Part shown: piece by piece, positions 12,401-24,198 of the stretch | Layout: the number at the start of each line of letters is the position of its first letter | Position numbering within the stretch: the stretch's first letter is position 1 | Assembly (NCBI GenBank): GCA_900312665.1 | Contig: ONZQ02000010.1 | Span: 62,001-126,000 of the forward strand | From: Cephalotrichum gorgonifer | Lineage: Eukaryota; Ascomycota; Sordariomycetes; Microascales; Microascaceae | Length of the DNA stretch: 64,000 nt | Direction: 5' to 3' | Notes under the pieces: generated by a model | Databases searched by the model: none | Told to the model about the DNA's origin: nothing | Seen by the model: the letters and a program-made list of their open reading frames with translations, nothing else | Program-made: the position numbers and the translations under genes

Positions 12401-15400
12401 GGTCGTCTGCATAAACGAGGCCCGTTGGTTTACGTGCATGAAGCTCATAAGCTCCAGGCCCCGGTCAGGCATGATCTCCCCGTATCTGTACTCTTGCCGC
12501 GTGGTATACTGAGCGATGAAGTCCGACGCTGCATTGACCTTATAGTTGCCAGCCGGTTCTATGGACTGCAGTCGATTGTCAGTGGTGGGGATAATTGACC
12601 CTAGTTCAAGGGCGAACGATCTCCCGAACGAGGTATGGCCGTAGGCTCCCTCGTCGTAGTATTCGGATAGGTACGTCTGCAGAAGACCCTTGACATCCTG
12701 GGGGGCGAGATTAATAGCCGCAGTAACCCAGATCTTTGCCTTTCTGCTGAGGTTGCCAAGTGTCTGCCTCCGGAACTCGTAATCGTCAGACAACTCGACG
12801 GTCACTTTGCCCAGACTGGACGTGAAGACGGACTGCGGCTCGTACAAATCCGTGTCCTCTTCCATGCAACTCGTCCACATCAGGGTCAACAGTTCCAGAA
12901 GAGCAAAAAGCGAGGACCGATGACAGAGAGCCGAGGGCACATCGCGGACGATTCTGTCGGCGCACACAAAGGCGGCTTGCTGCACACGCTCTATCCGGTG
13001 ACAGCAGCCGCAGAAGATAGAAGCTAGCTGAACTGCCACGTACTGGGAAGTGAACGCGGCATCGCCACCTACGATCACTCGCTTGAGGTACCTGTCGACC
13101 ACCCCGGCAGTAACAGCCTCCATCGTACTACTGACAGCGCCGCTCCTCATGCTAGGCTCCAGGAAGTATGAAAGAGCCTTGGTGCAGTCGCCCGCATCGG
13201 CGCGTAGACTTTCCACAAGATATGCGGCCTGAAGGAAAATCACTTTCCTGTAGCTTAAGCTTCGGATCTCCGATGCCTTTGAAGGTAGAAGGTCACAAAG
13301 GTGCTTCTTCTGCATCGTGTCACGTTCCGTACTCATACCCCTGCGAAGCACCGTGTTGAGCTCGATATCGCTCTCCACCTGTTCCCCGCGCTGCTCCGCA
13401 ACCAAGGGAGGGGAGTGAACAGCCATGATCCGCAACTCGTTGATCCACTTTGTCCCTATCTCGTTACTGGGGAGGAATCCATGGACAACAATGTTGAACC
13501 AAGCGTCCCGAAGCAGTGTGTGAGACTCGTCTTCGGTGATGGCATCGACAGACATGTCATTTGAGGACATGAACACGGCGAGAGGACGAAGAAGCTGAGC
13601 AATGTCCTGTGCGGCGAGCTGTACATCTACATCCTTGGTATGGCTCGATTGAGGGGCATCTCCGATGGAAATAATGGTGTCAAGAAGATGCTCCCAGTAG
13701 ATGTCGAAGAGAGGGGATTCTGGACGAAGGTTGGCCGATATGTGACACCGCGCATTCATAATCTGGACCAAAATCAGTAAAAGCCTCAAGAAATAAATGG
13801 TATACTAGGGAAGCTTACAGCGACAAGGAGGTGCTCCTGATTCTCTGCCACAGCTACATGACAAATCCGAGAATACATCTTCAGCAAGGAGCGGAACTCA
13901 AGTTGGCCACCCTTGAGCGACAAGGCGGCAGCGCCCTTTATAATCTGGGCATCAACAACACTATTCACCTTTGCAATCTTCTGCAACAGCATTGACTGGG
14001 CGAGCGCGGTAATCTTTTCGTCCTGCGAAGCCTCAGCAATGCCGCAGATCGCTTGGACCACATTGCCGTACACCACCGTCGTGTCGTCGTCGCCATTGAG
14101 CTGGACGGATATGCTGCTTCCGGTTGAGTGTCGGCCGGCGTAGATCGGAATCGCAGCACTATCGACTTCCAAGTCACCATTGGCGCCATTCACACTCTCC
14201 CGACCGGGGCCGGGACTGAGCACGTTTCCAAGCGTGTACACTGTGGTGATGACAGCATCCTTGGAAAGCATTCGCAATACCGATGCAAGGGAGTTGGAGG
14301 CGGTGGTTACAACGTTGGGACTGGCGGTGGACTGTACAATAAACCGAGGCAGGAGACGGCTGATGGAGGCGGCGAAGGCCGGGGAGACTCTAGAAATGAG
14401 TGCCATGCACTTGAGCACCACGGTGGCCAGATTCTCATCCGCCATCTGAACGGGGTCTTTCAGAACATCCTCCAGCCAGGCCATCAAAGGATCTGCATCA
14501 GCTACCTCTTCATTGAGGATCGAGCAAATGAGATAGCTGATCAGAGACGAGGCCTTGACGGCGAAGGCCATCTTCTGCTGCCAAGAAGATGCAAGCTGGT
14601 TATTGTAGTCGGAAGTGGCTTCGAGATAGTCCATCTGGCCCCCGATGATGTTGGCATAGGTCTCAACCGATCTAAAATCCGCCTCCGAGCTCTTAGACGA
14701 CATAGGTCGGATTCGACCTTCCCCTGACGCGAGGAGGTCGAGGACATGGGATTGCCGCAGATGGTGGACGTCGACAACCAGAAGGGAAGTCACGGAGACC
14801 AAGAGCCAAGCGAAACTGCGCTGCAACAACATGGCGCTAAGTGGACGACCGGTGGAAGAGTAGTGACGAAGATGGTGCCTCCATTCCCTGGCATTTCGGT
14901 CGTTCGTATGCACGTTTCGTAGAGTCGAGAAGGCCTTTTCAACGGCAAGGAGGAAAGACCCCGACAAGATGTTCTGTATCTGCTTGACCAGGTTGAGCCT
15001 TCCCCCGACCCTCCAGAAGTCTGCCTGGGCGGAGGAAGCGTCGATGAAGCCTAGCAGGGCGACAGCAATGGTGGCGGTCCTAATGGCGTCTTCCGCAGTT
15101 GCGCTCTCGGCATCTCCTGGCTGGCGAGAGACGACCTTTTCGGCCGCAAGCGCACAGGCGTTGATGAATCCGTATGTACACTCGGCGACCTTGGATTCCA
15201 GGTCTTCATAGTTGTTTCCCAGAACAAGGAGCGCGGCGGTGGTATGGAACGCAAGTGCTTCGGTTGGGGACGGCTCGATGCTTCGGAAGTAGGGAGAGGG
15301 AACGAAGGACTGGGCATGGGCGTCGAGTATATACGGAGAAAGCTGATGGACCAGGCGCTGTGCATTCTGGCTGTTGCGGATGCTGGGTGCAGCTTTACAC

Positions 15401-15708
15401 AGGGCAATCAGGACTTCATACTCCCGGATGGACTATGGCGAGGGGGGTTGGTATGGTTAGCTAGGCTCGTAACAGTTGCGACCAGGACACAGCATGCAGA
15501 ATACGCAAAGCCGGGGAGGGAATAAACGCCATACCATGGGAACACGCGCCGACGACGACTGGTATCCATTGGTATAGTCTCGTCCTCGATGGCCACCATG
15601 GCAAGCTTTGCATAATCGGTCAAAGTCGGAGCGGTCAAACGGCGACGTGCTCGCTGCTGATAAAGAAGCGATCTTCTGGAGAGCGCGCTGCCTAATGTCT
15701 CTCGCCAT
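9451..15708 (-). CDS. stt4: Phosphatidylinositol 4-kinase III alpha (Stt4)
   Basis: Makes PI4P at the plasma membrane from phosphatidylinositol and ATP. In yeast it acts with Ypp1 and Efr3 and supports cell-wall integrity and actin organisation. Proposed exons, 5' to 3' on the minus strand: 15708-15535, 15432-13819, 13762-12066, 11995-11368, 11295-11086, 11006-10719 and 10644-9451. They encode 1934 residues, close to yeast Stt4 (1900). The start at 15708 gives the conserved MARDIRQRALQKIASLSA. Most of the protein is the helical solenoid and lipid-kinase unique region. The last ~390 residues are the kinase domain: KVGDDCRQDVLALQ, then the catalytic loop FKDRHNGN, then HIDFGFCFDIAPGG containing the DFG metal-binding motif, and the C-terminal tail ending LTNGIPY. 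The gene is convergent with the CDF gene and divergent from the proteasome gene. All six introns are short GT-AG introns. Identity is very firm. Confidence 0.97.
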
Positions 15709-16311
15709 CTTGACAAGACGGGTGGGGGATGGATCGGTTGGAGACCCCCTTTTTCCACGATGTCGCTGTAAGTGTACTTTGACGAGCACATGTAAAACAA
15801 GTTCGAGATTAGCACGCGTTGGCGCGGACGCGAGAGGACGAGAGATTCTGCTAGGGCGTAGCGGTCTTCGTAAAAGAAAGAAATGCCTTTTCACGGCAGA
15901 AACAGAAGCAGCTCCTTCGAAAGGGTTCTGGTACCAGGGTCTACCCTACAGACCCAATTTGATTCGATCGACTGTTGAATCAACGAGTGGTCGGTCCCCT
16001 TATTATTTGAGAGGTGTCGCTGTTGGTTCTCGTTCCTAATAAGTGGTGGGTCGTCAAATTGTAGTAGCTTAGTCATCTCATCTTGTTGCTAGCTACCCAC
16101 CCCTGCAGCTTAACATCTGGGGCCGGAGCTGAGCAAGGCTGCTGCTACAGGCAGGAGCAACGCGTGCGCCAGCTGCCTGCGAAACCACAATCAAGCAACC
16201 TCACACCCGACCCCAAAGCGTCTCCCCCCCCATCGACATCTACATCAGTCCTGTCCAACCTCGAGATCCCAATATCAACCTCACACAAGGACAGCGCGCA
16301 CACTCGCCATC
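15709..16311. promoter_or_regulatory. Divergent promoter region stt4 / proteasome beta-6
   Basis: 603 bases between two divergently transcribed start codons, so it must contain both 5' UTRs and promoters. The side next to the proteasome gene is C- and CA-rich, as in many fungal 5' UTRs. I see no clear TATA box and no specific factor site I would defend. Confidence 0.6.
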
Positions 16312-17204
16312 ATGTCGGCCATGTTCAGCCAAAACCCCGTAATGAACGGGCCCAACTACTCATTCTCCGAAGCTCCCACGACGGCCAACGGTAACTTCAG
16401 GGAACACCGATTCAACCCGTAAGGGACATCCCTTTCCTTTCTCCCCCCCTTCCCCTCTTCGGCCGCCGTCATTACCCTTCTATCTGTTCCTCAAACTAAC
16501 GACTCTCCTATTCCAGATACTCGGATAACGGAGGCTCCACCCTCGCGATCGCCGGTCATGACTTCGTGGTGGTTGCAGGCGACACCCGACACACCTCCGG
16601 ATACTCCATCAACACCAGGATGTCCCCCAAGGTCTTCAAAATTGGCGGAACGACATCTTCCCAAGAGGATGCCAGAATAGTCCTCTCCGTCGTCGGATTC
16701 ATGGCCGACGGCGAGGCCCTCAAGGACCGCCTCGACGCCGTCTGCAAGATGTACCAGTACCGCCACGGGAAGCCCATCACCGTCAAGGCCTGCGCTCAGC
16801 GCCTCGCCACCATCCTCTACGGGAAGCGATTCTTCCCCTACTACTCGCACGCCATCCTCGGCGGCCTCGACGAGGACGGCACGGGTGCGGTCTACTCGTA
16901 CGACCCCGTCGGGAGCTACGAGAGGGAACAGTGCCGCGCCGGCGGTGCCGCGGGCAGCCTGATCATGCCATTCCTAGACAACCAGGTCAACTTCAAGAAC
17001 CAGTTCGTACCGGGCAGCGGGGAGGGCCATGCCCTCCAGGAGCGCAAGGTGGTTCCTCTTTCGCGGCATGAGGTCTTGAACCTGGTCAAGGACGCTTTTG
17101 ATGGGGCGGTTGAGCGGCACATTGAGGTCGGTGATGGTCTGCAGATGATGATCATCACAAAAGATGGCGTTGAGGAGATCCTGGTTCCTCTCAAGAAGGA
17201 TTAA
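16312..17204 (+). CDS. pre7: 20S proteasome subunit beta-6 (Pre7/PSMB1 type)
   Basis: Non-catalytic beta-ring subunit of the 20S proteasome core. Two exons, 16312-16418 and 16517-17204, encode 264 residues. The splice restores FNPYSDNGGSTLAIAG. The N-terminal ~35 residues are a propeptide-like extension. The Ntn-hydrolase fold then shows DTRHTSGYSINTR, the beta-6 signature RRFFPYY-like segment (here KRFFPYYSHAILGGLDEDG), and GAVYSYDPVGSYER followed by AGGAAGSLIMPFLDNQV. These segments match beta-6 rather than other beta subunits. Active beta subunits expose an N-terminal Thr used in catalysis; beta-6 is not one of them. The gene is divergent from stt4. I see no obvious PACE/Rpn4-type element upstream. 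Confidence 0.96.
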
Positions 17205-18740
17205 GCGCCCTGGGGGGGTGGAAGTCTACAGTGGCCTCTGTATAATAACTGTGCTCTACGATGATTTATCCAATAAGACCCGACCATATTATTGATACTC
17301 CCGTGAGGGCTTTGTCCATCGGTGGCCGTGAAAGCTCATTCTTTTGTGGGCACATAGTCCAGTCCGATCGGTGCCCCGGCCCCTTGTCGTACTAGTTACG
17401 TGGCCAAGGCCTCTAATCTGCCTCCGCCGTTTGGAAGGTATTTGGCGGTGTTTAAGAACTGCAGGTTGCGTCTTTAGTCTTGCCTCTTGCGTCTAACTCC
17501 GGACTGCCACGATGATGACCGTATCCACAACGTACAGGGCAGCCCGGATCCAAACGATGATGTGGCAGCGAAAGCCCGGTTAGAGCCTCAACCGGTCGAC
17601 GGCAGCGACGAGCATTGCCGCCCAAACCCCAAAACCATGACGTACTCGTACGTGTGACACGATGTCGGAGGAACCCCCACACCCCAAAAAGAAAAGAAAA
17701 AAGGCAGCCATCGACCCAGTGCGGGTACGTCTAAAAAGGTGGCAGGTCATTATGTCGTCATAACACATAAACTGGAGCACATTTCACTCATTAAGGACTG
17801 TACGCCTGTACTCTTACGGGGTTCGAGGAGCCGAACCAGACGAGAGAGAGATCGGGCGATGGAAGAAGATAAGCACAGGTAGGAATGTTCTATTGGGCAC
17901 GGCTGGTTCAAAGTTGGGCCCAATGCTGCGGTTAAAACGTGAGGTATCAAGTACGCCACCCCGGTCCAGCTGGAGGCCGCATTAGCAGGTAAAGCAGACA
18001 CCCATCCCGCCATGGAAGCTAATAGAACAGTAGAGGTGCCCATCGGCAGCTCTCTCAATGGCAGGTACCTCGACACAACGGTGGCGCTGTCAAGGACGGC
18101 ACCGTTCATCGTGATGTACCTGGGGGGTGAGGCTCGATTCCGTATGGTGTAGATGAAAGCTTAGCTCCACGTCGCCTGACCAGCTCTCCCCCGCTCCCCT
18201 CCCGCTATGCGAGCACCACGGGCTGGGCTGAGGGGACCATTGACGGGATTCGTACAAGTACTTGTGGAACATGCCGCTCGAAACCATGAGTACTCGTACG
18301 AGGCTTAGGGGGGCATGTCTTCTATCGAAAGGATGGTAGTGACAACGTAGTCTGCCACTCATCTAGATTATGGCGGGTGATGTACAGCTCGGGATTGTAG
18401 CTCTCTCAACCCTTACTAGGGTATTTCATGTTTCTGAAGAGTACGGTACTGTACCCGTATCAAAGGGCCGTTGAGCCCAGAGAGCGCCAAGCAAGGTGGG
18501 AGGGTCAACAATACCTTGCAGGCTGAAAAGGTGGTGGGCTGTCCGTCCGTGCATAATGATGCTTCGGACATTGCCGTTACGGGGAAGGGCTGGCCAGCTT
18601 ACCTGACTCGTGCTTCTGCGTGCCCTCGTACCCCCATTGTGCCAGGGATGGCGGGATTGGATCGAGATAATACCCCTGGCCGTACTCCTTTGGCTGTACG
18701 TACAGATGGCCCTTCTTGCATGTAATACAAAGGGGGCTAG

Positions 18741-18776
18741 GTACATACTTGTACTTGTACGTACGTACTCGTATTA
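18741..18776. repeat. GTACTTGTAC/GTACTCGTA motif cluster
   Basis: Overlapping copies of GTACTTGTAC, GTACGTAC and GTACTCGTA in intergenic DNA. This is one of the densest examples of a motif family scattered through the intergenic parts of the window. Confidence 0.7.
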
Positions 18777-19699
18777 GTTGTAACAACGGCCCCCATCCAG
18801 CCTGTCTCGGGGATCGGGACATCCACCTGCCCGGTTGATAGGTACGAGATCCCCGCACCAATTCCGTGCATCTCGGGCTCTAGTTCGAAAGACCACTCAT
18901 ACGGGTAGCCTAGCTTCGCTGAGCAGGTCTAGAGGCCCTAGAGGTTCACTTGGCGATGTAGGATGGACAGTCAGCCGCCGAAACCCTTAACGAAAAAATC
19001 AACTCAGCCCACCCGCCCCAGACGAATCTGACAGGCTTCTTTGTCCTTGAACACGAAGCACTTTAATAGATGCATACGCACTACCCTGCACATGCAGAGC
19101 GCGAGCGAGATCTCAGCCCTTGAGTAGGGTAAAGTCTATTATCGCCTGCTATCATGAGCAGCAAGGTCAACAGGTTGCTCCGTACTCGTACATAGAACAT
19201 TCGATACGAAGGTCCCGACATTATTTTTTGTGGATTCCTGTCAAGTGTTCACGCACCTGCTCCGCTCTGCTCTCGTGGACTTACACGGGCGCGGGACCTC
19301 CGAATTCCCCACCATGATGGACGGAACATGGACATTGAGCATCAGGTGACCATAGAAGTGGCCATGAAGAACTGGAGTAATGGGCTCTTGTATATAAAGC
19401 ACGTGTGCAAAGTAGAGCGTCGGCCAGCAGCCCTGATAATACTGGACGGGAATGGCTGGCTGACCGGCCATTGAAGGAGGTCGGTACATAATAGGGTGCG
19501 CCAGCCTGGTGGAAGGTACCATACCCTCCGCATCCGTATCCACACCCACATCGGGTTTGCGATTAAGTCGGCGCACCCACTTTCCGATCCGAACCCAATA
19601 GCTAGTACTAACTACCTAGCTTCGTAACTACTTGTACTTCTAATGCCTACTACAAGTACTCCGTACTTATAGGTGGGGGGGGGGGGGGGTGGGGGGGGG

Positions 19700-20067
19700 N
19701 NNNNNNNNNNNNNNNNNNNNNNNNNNNNNNNNNNNNNNNNNNNNNNNNNNNNNNNNNNNNNNNNNNNNNNNNNNNNNNNNNNNNNNNNNNNNNNNNNNNN
19801 NNNNNNNNNNNNNNNNNNNNNNNNNNNNNNNNNNNNNNNNNNNNNNNNNNNNNNNNNNNNNNNNNNNNNNNNNNNNNNNNNNNNNNNNNNNNNNNNNNNN
19901 NNNNNNNNNNNNNNNNNNNNNNNNNNNNNNNNNNNNNNNNNNNNNNNNNNNNNNNNNNNNNNNNNNNNNNNNNNNNNNNNNNNNNNNNNNNNNNNNNNNN
20001 NNNNNNNNNNNNNNNNNNNNNNNNNNNNNNNNNNNNNNNNNNNNNNNNNNNNNNNNNNNNNNNNNNN
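19700..20067. other. Assembly gap (368 N)
   Basis: Unresolved bases. The left flank is almost pure G (19676-19699, interrupted only by T), suggesting that assembly or sequencing stopped at the homopolymer. The gap length may be an estimate. Confidence 0.98.
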
Positions 20068-20652
20068 TGGATCCCGAGCCCTGTCCAAGTCTCCCGCTTG
20101 TCTCTCCTAGGCCAATCTAGAATTACCTGTGTTATTCTGGAACCTTTCCGTCCCTTGTCAGTAACATCTGGCAAACGATTGGCCCAGTACCCCCGTCATG
20201 TTCCCGTAGCTCAATGGATGGTGGTACTGGTATTATGAGCTACTTCAATGTCGCGAATTCAAGGCCACGGGGCGTAACTTCAAATAGAGGATGTTGGTTT
20301 ACCTGGGGGCTCTTTACTCTTTTCGTCGTACTAGTATTACGGAATACATTAATACTGGTACTATCCAATGCGGGTAGGTAGGAGCCGGCCGGTCCAGTTT
20401 TTCTCCGAAAAGCTAGCCCATTGAACCATGCATATGCATGGCATCTCGTGCGCTGCTTCCAAGTAGTGTACGAGCATGTCGCTGCCCAGGTAGATCATGT
20501 ATCCGTCGTCGTAGTGCCAGCGTTGCACGGTGGCGAGGCACGAGTAGGGTCTTGCCGGGTTGTCCCTGCACCTGCGGCGTCGAGTACGGGCATGGGAATG
20601 GGAAGGAAGGACCTAGAACGAGGTAGAGTATGGCGTATGTACTCCATACCTA

Positions 20653-20672
20653 TTCGTACTCGTACTCGTACC
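20653..20672. repeat. TACTCG hexamer run
   Basis: Three tandem TCGTAC units in intergenic DNA, followed by a CTCGAC-type run. Same motif family as at 18741-18776 and 39851-39869. Confidence 0.7.
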
Positions 20673-21748
20673 TCGACCTCGACGCAGCCGGCTGTCTCCA
20701 CTCCCTCCTCTCGTGATCCTTTGCTTCAATCGCTCTACTCCATTGTGATCGCGAGACCGTTTAAAGGTGAGGGGTGAGCCATTGGTCACATACACCTTCC
20801 CGGCCGATTACGATTACTTTGTTAGCCCCCAAGATCTCCAGGAACATTCCCCTTTTTGCTCCACCCCTCAGGCTTTAGACTTGCAAGTGTCACCCCGTAC
20901 CATCGTCATCGCTGGACCTTTCTGTCGTCACTCGCACTTCTGTATACTTGTACCTGGGACGCCACCTCTCTTCCAACTTATATATTCGTCGGCCCCCGCG
21001 CGCGTGATGGGGACTTCCCAGTGCCACTATCTCCATTGTTATACCAGAGTCCGCACCCTGTCAGTTTTCGTTATTGTAGACTAGAGCAACGGACGCACTC
21101 GATCTCCAATTACACAACTACAACTGAGTGCGTGAGACCACAGGCGGTATCATTGCCCAGGCCACGCCCGACGAACATAGCCCTATCCACGAGGATCCGC
21201 GGACACCACGGGCAGGGACGAGCCTGCCCGTACGAGTACGAGTAAACCCTGGGATACAGTCTCTACTCTCGAAAACACCGTTCAGAGCCTTCAGGCTTCA
21301 GTCCCCAGTTCTCGTGGGGCAGCAGACTTACTTCTACTGCCCGCGCAGAACAGCTGCGTACGTACTTTACTACCATTGCCCTTCTCCCACCCCCTACCTT
21401 CTTTCCTTCTACATTCGATAGAGCCCCCTCACATCTCACATCTCACATCTCACATGTCGCATCCTACACCCCCCCCCCACCCCCCACATTCTTCCTAATC
21501 GCAAACACACCCTGTAGACGGCGAGCCCCAGGATTGAAAATGAAAAGGGTGCCCATCTAGTTGTTCCAAAATCGGTCATGGTCTTCCTTAGATACTACCC
21601 TCGATGTCGACTTTGAACGTGGCAACGACGAACAAACACGGACCTGTCTGTCGGTGTCAGTCTACGTGGGCTTACATAGAGGTCCATCGTGATGATACCT
21701 CCCGGAGGACAAGTGTCGAAGAATCTATCCGTTCTTGCGCTATATTAA

Positions 21749-21766
21749 CCCCCCCCCCCCCCCCCC
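21749..21766. repeat. C18 homopolymer
   Basis: Eighteen consecutive C about 375 bases upstream of the RRM-YTH start codon; one of several long C/G runs in the intergenic DNA. Confidence 0.85.
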
Positions 21767-22141
21767 GCTGCAGGCGGGTGGGAATTCTTCTGCTTACTTC
21801 CATACCCCCCCAGTGCCCTCTGATTGCTAACATAGAGAACCACACATATTCACATATATTTAGGATCTTGATCTCGGCGACACCTCTCCGACATCCCCAT
21901 TCTACCAATTCCAATTTCAGCACGGCGGTAAGACCGCAAGGGGTCCTATTGGACTCAGCAGGTCGAAAATCTCCAGACACTCAAGCCCAGCGAAAAGACT
22001 AGCATCGCAGCCCAACAGAACGAAAAGGAACAACTCGTGACGGGGCAAACCTCTTTTCTCCATCTCCCTTACAAGAATACACCGCAGCACATCCTAGCCC
22101 CGACGCTCGCCTTTTTTGTCACTACCGCAGTAGACATACCA

Positions 22142-24198
22142 ATGTCAAATGCCCCGAATACAACCCGCGGCCCAGAGGATGCCCAGCGAGTGCCACTGGT
22201 CGCGAGCGGGCAGCCGTCCGTGCCCCCGACATCTTGGGCACCGCCCAGCAACGCCTTCGTCTCGCAGTTCGACATGGCACAGGCTTCCACGACTCGAGTG
22301 CCTGCCTTCCAAATGAACACCATGGCGGCAGCTTTACCCCACGTGGGATACCAATCCCATTACGACCCCGGACCTCATCCTCAGCACGCCTTGCACCCGA
22401 CAGTTGCTTCGTCATCGATGGCTACGCATATGCCCCAATCTCCCCAGTACGCCATGCAAGGAGTTTCGGTTCCAGGCCCGCTGTACTACCAGCAGCAGTT
22501 CTCTCCTGTCCCGATGTACCAAGCGCATACAACTATTCATCCACATCAGCACACGCATCAGCATCCACACCCGCACCCGCACCCGCACCCGAATCCACAT
22601 CCGTCGCATGGGTTAGAGACATTGCAGGCAAGCCATGGTGTGATGTACGCCCAGGGCCAGATGCCGTCGAACCATCAGCACCAACAACCGTCCCAGGGGC
22701 CACCAGGGACCTCCTACTATGCCGCCAACCCTGTTTATACGACGTCAGCTCAACCGCCGGCCCAGATGCTGAGACAATACCCCTCCGTTCAGTCCAACCA
22801 TCTAGACCCTAGAAACACGCCACCACGAGTTGTAGCGGGAACTAGCGGGCATGGCCTGAGCTATCTCAGCAGTCGATCTCCAAGACCGAACACCAGGGTT
22901 GCAGGGTCTGACTCTGCGGACGGTAGATGTGGCATTGTTAGAGGCCCGCCCCGAAAGCCAAAACAGAGAGGTTAGCGCAGACATCTCTTCAAACATTTCC
23001 AATCACGCTAACATATGAATTGGACGCAGGATATGCAATCTGGATAGGGAACCTACCACCCCATACCGACCTGATGAGTCTTGTGAATCACGTCTGTAGG
23101 GAGTCGCCCGACCTGGACTCTCTGTTTTTAATCTCAAAGAGCAACTGCGCGTTTGCCAACTTCAGAGATGAACAGGCATGCAACTCGGCCCAGCAAAAGC
23201 TACACGATTCCCGATTCCAAAACGTCCGGTTGGTGAGCCGACTACGAAAGAGTGTAGTGGAACGGCCAGGCATTCCCTCCCTGATGGTGGAGAGGCCGAC
23301 CAGCGCCTCCTCGTCGGCACCCACATCCGACAATCCGGCTTGCGACGGGGACACAGAGGACGCGAAGGAAACTTTGACCCCGGCTTCCTCTTCCTCAAGG
23401 TCAAACGCAAATTCGGGAAGTGAAAGCGTGCAGGAGAAGGACAGATACTTTATACTGAAGAGCCTGACCCTCGACGATCTTGAGATGAGTGTTCGGAATG
23501 GCATCTGGGCCACCCAGTCCCATAACGAAGAGATCCTCAACTCCGCTTTCAAGGTAATGTGACGACGCCGACCCGAAACTTGAAATCACCTCCCCATTAC
23601 AGACCCCGTTACAAAATACTAGCCGCTAACGTCTCCCAACTATCCGTCGCAACAGACTGCCGATAATGTGTATCTGATCTTCTCGGCCAACAAGTCCGGA
23701 GAATACTTTGGGTTTGCGCGGATGACCTCGCCCATCAACGAGGATCCCGAAGCGGCGATAGCGTTTGCCCCGACTGCTCAATCGCTAGACGACCTTGACG
23801 TCGTGAAAGCGACACCCACGGATGCAACTCAGTTTGCGCCCAAGGGTAGGATCATCGACGACCCCTCACGAGGGACAATCTTCTGGGAGGCCGAGCGAGA
23901 TGACGACGATAGTGGAGAGGGAGAGAAGACGGACGGAGAGGGTACAGCCGATGTGGACGGGGCCGGAAACGGAGAAGCCAACGCCCCCAAAACCAGTGGG
24001 AAGCCGTTTATGTTGGAGTGGATATCGACCGCCCGCGTCCCATTTTACAGGACTAGAGGTCTCCGTAACTCATGGAACTCGAATAGGGAGGTCAAGATTG
24101 CGAGGGACGGCACTGAGATTGAACCAAACACCGGGCGACGTCTGGTAGGGCTGTTCAATACGGCGCAGAGTCCGGGGATGGAGGGGATGATGGGATAA
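22142..24198 (+). CDS. RRM and YTH domain protein (putative m6A reader)
   Basis: Predicted 631-residue RNA-binding protein. Exons 22142-22970, 23030-23553 and 23656-24198 join in frame (RGYAIWIG and FKTADNVYL). Residues 1-275 are disordered, rich in Pro/Gln/His with an uninterrupted His-Pro alternation near residue 145. An RRM follows at about 278-350, with RNP2-like IWIGNL and RNP1-like CAFANF. The YTH domain spans about 413-620: RYFILKSLTLDDLEMSV, GIWATQSHNEEILN, VYLIFSANKSGEYFGFARM, FMLEWIS and REVKIARDGTEIEP. The Trp of GIW and the Trp of EWI are in the positions expected for the cage that holds N6-methyladenosine. An acidic insert splits the middle of the domain. Known YTH proteins read m6A or, as in Schizosaccharomyces Mmi1, bind a motif without it; which applies here is not determinable by reading. 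ATG 22142 is the first in-frame Met with a sensible leader. Confidence 0.93.

Larger units (their letters stand above)
17205..22141. other. Long intergenic region with assembly gap
   Basis: About 4.9 kb with no gene I can support. It holds the sequencing gap, a G-run at the gap's left edge and C-runs at 21469-21478 and 21749-21766. GTACTCGTAC/GTACTTGTAC motif clusters occur near 17642, 18252, 18290, 18741-18776, 19180, 19628-19670, 20653-20672 and 21230. A TCACATC repeat lies near 21429-21455. The last few hundred bases should include the promoter and 5' UTR of the YTH gene. Gene content inside the gap is unknown. Confidence 0.6.

Noticed and set aside
19612..20174. Open frames spanning the N gap
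   Set aside because: They exist only because unknown bases do not create stops.
20200..20273. tRNA-like segment
   Set aside because: It has an A-box-like TAGCTCAATGG and partly pairing ends (CCCGT/ACGGG), but the D-loop would be far too long, the T-arm lacks the TTCGA loop and the outer acceptor pairs fail. At most a degenerate relic.
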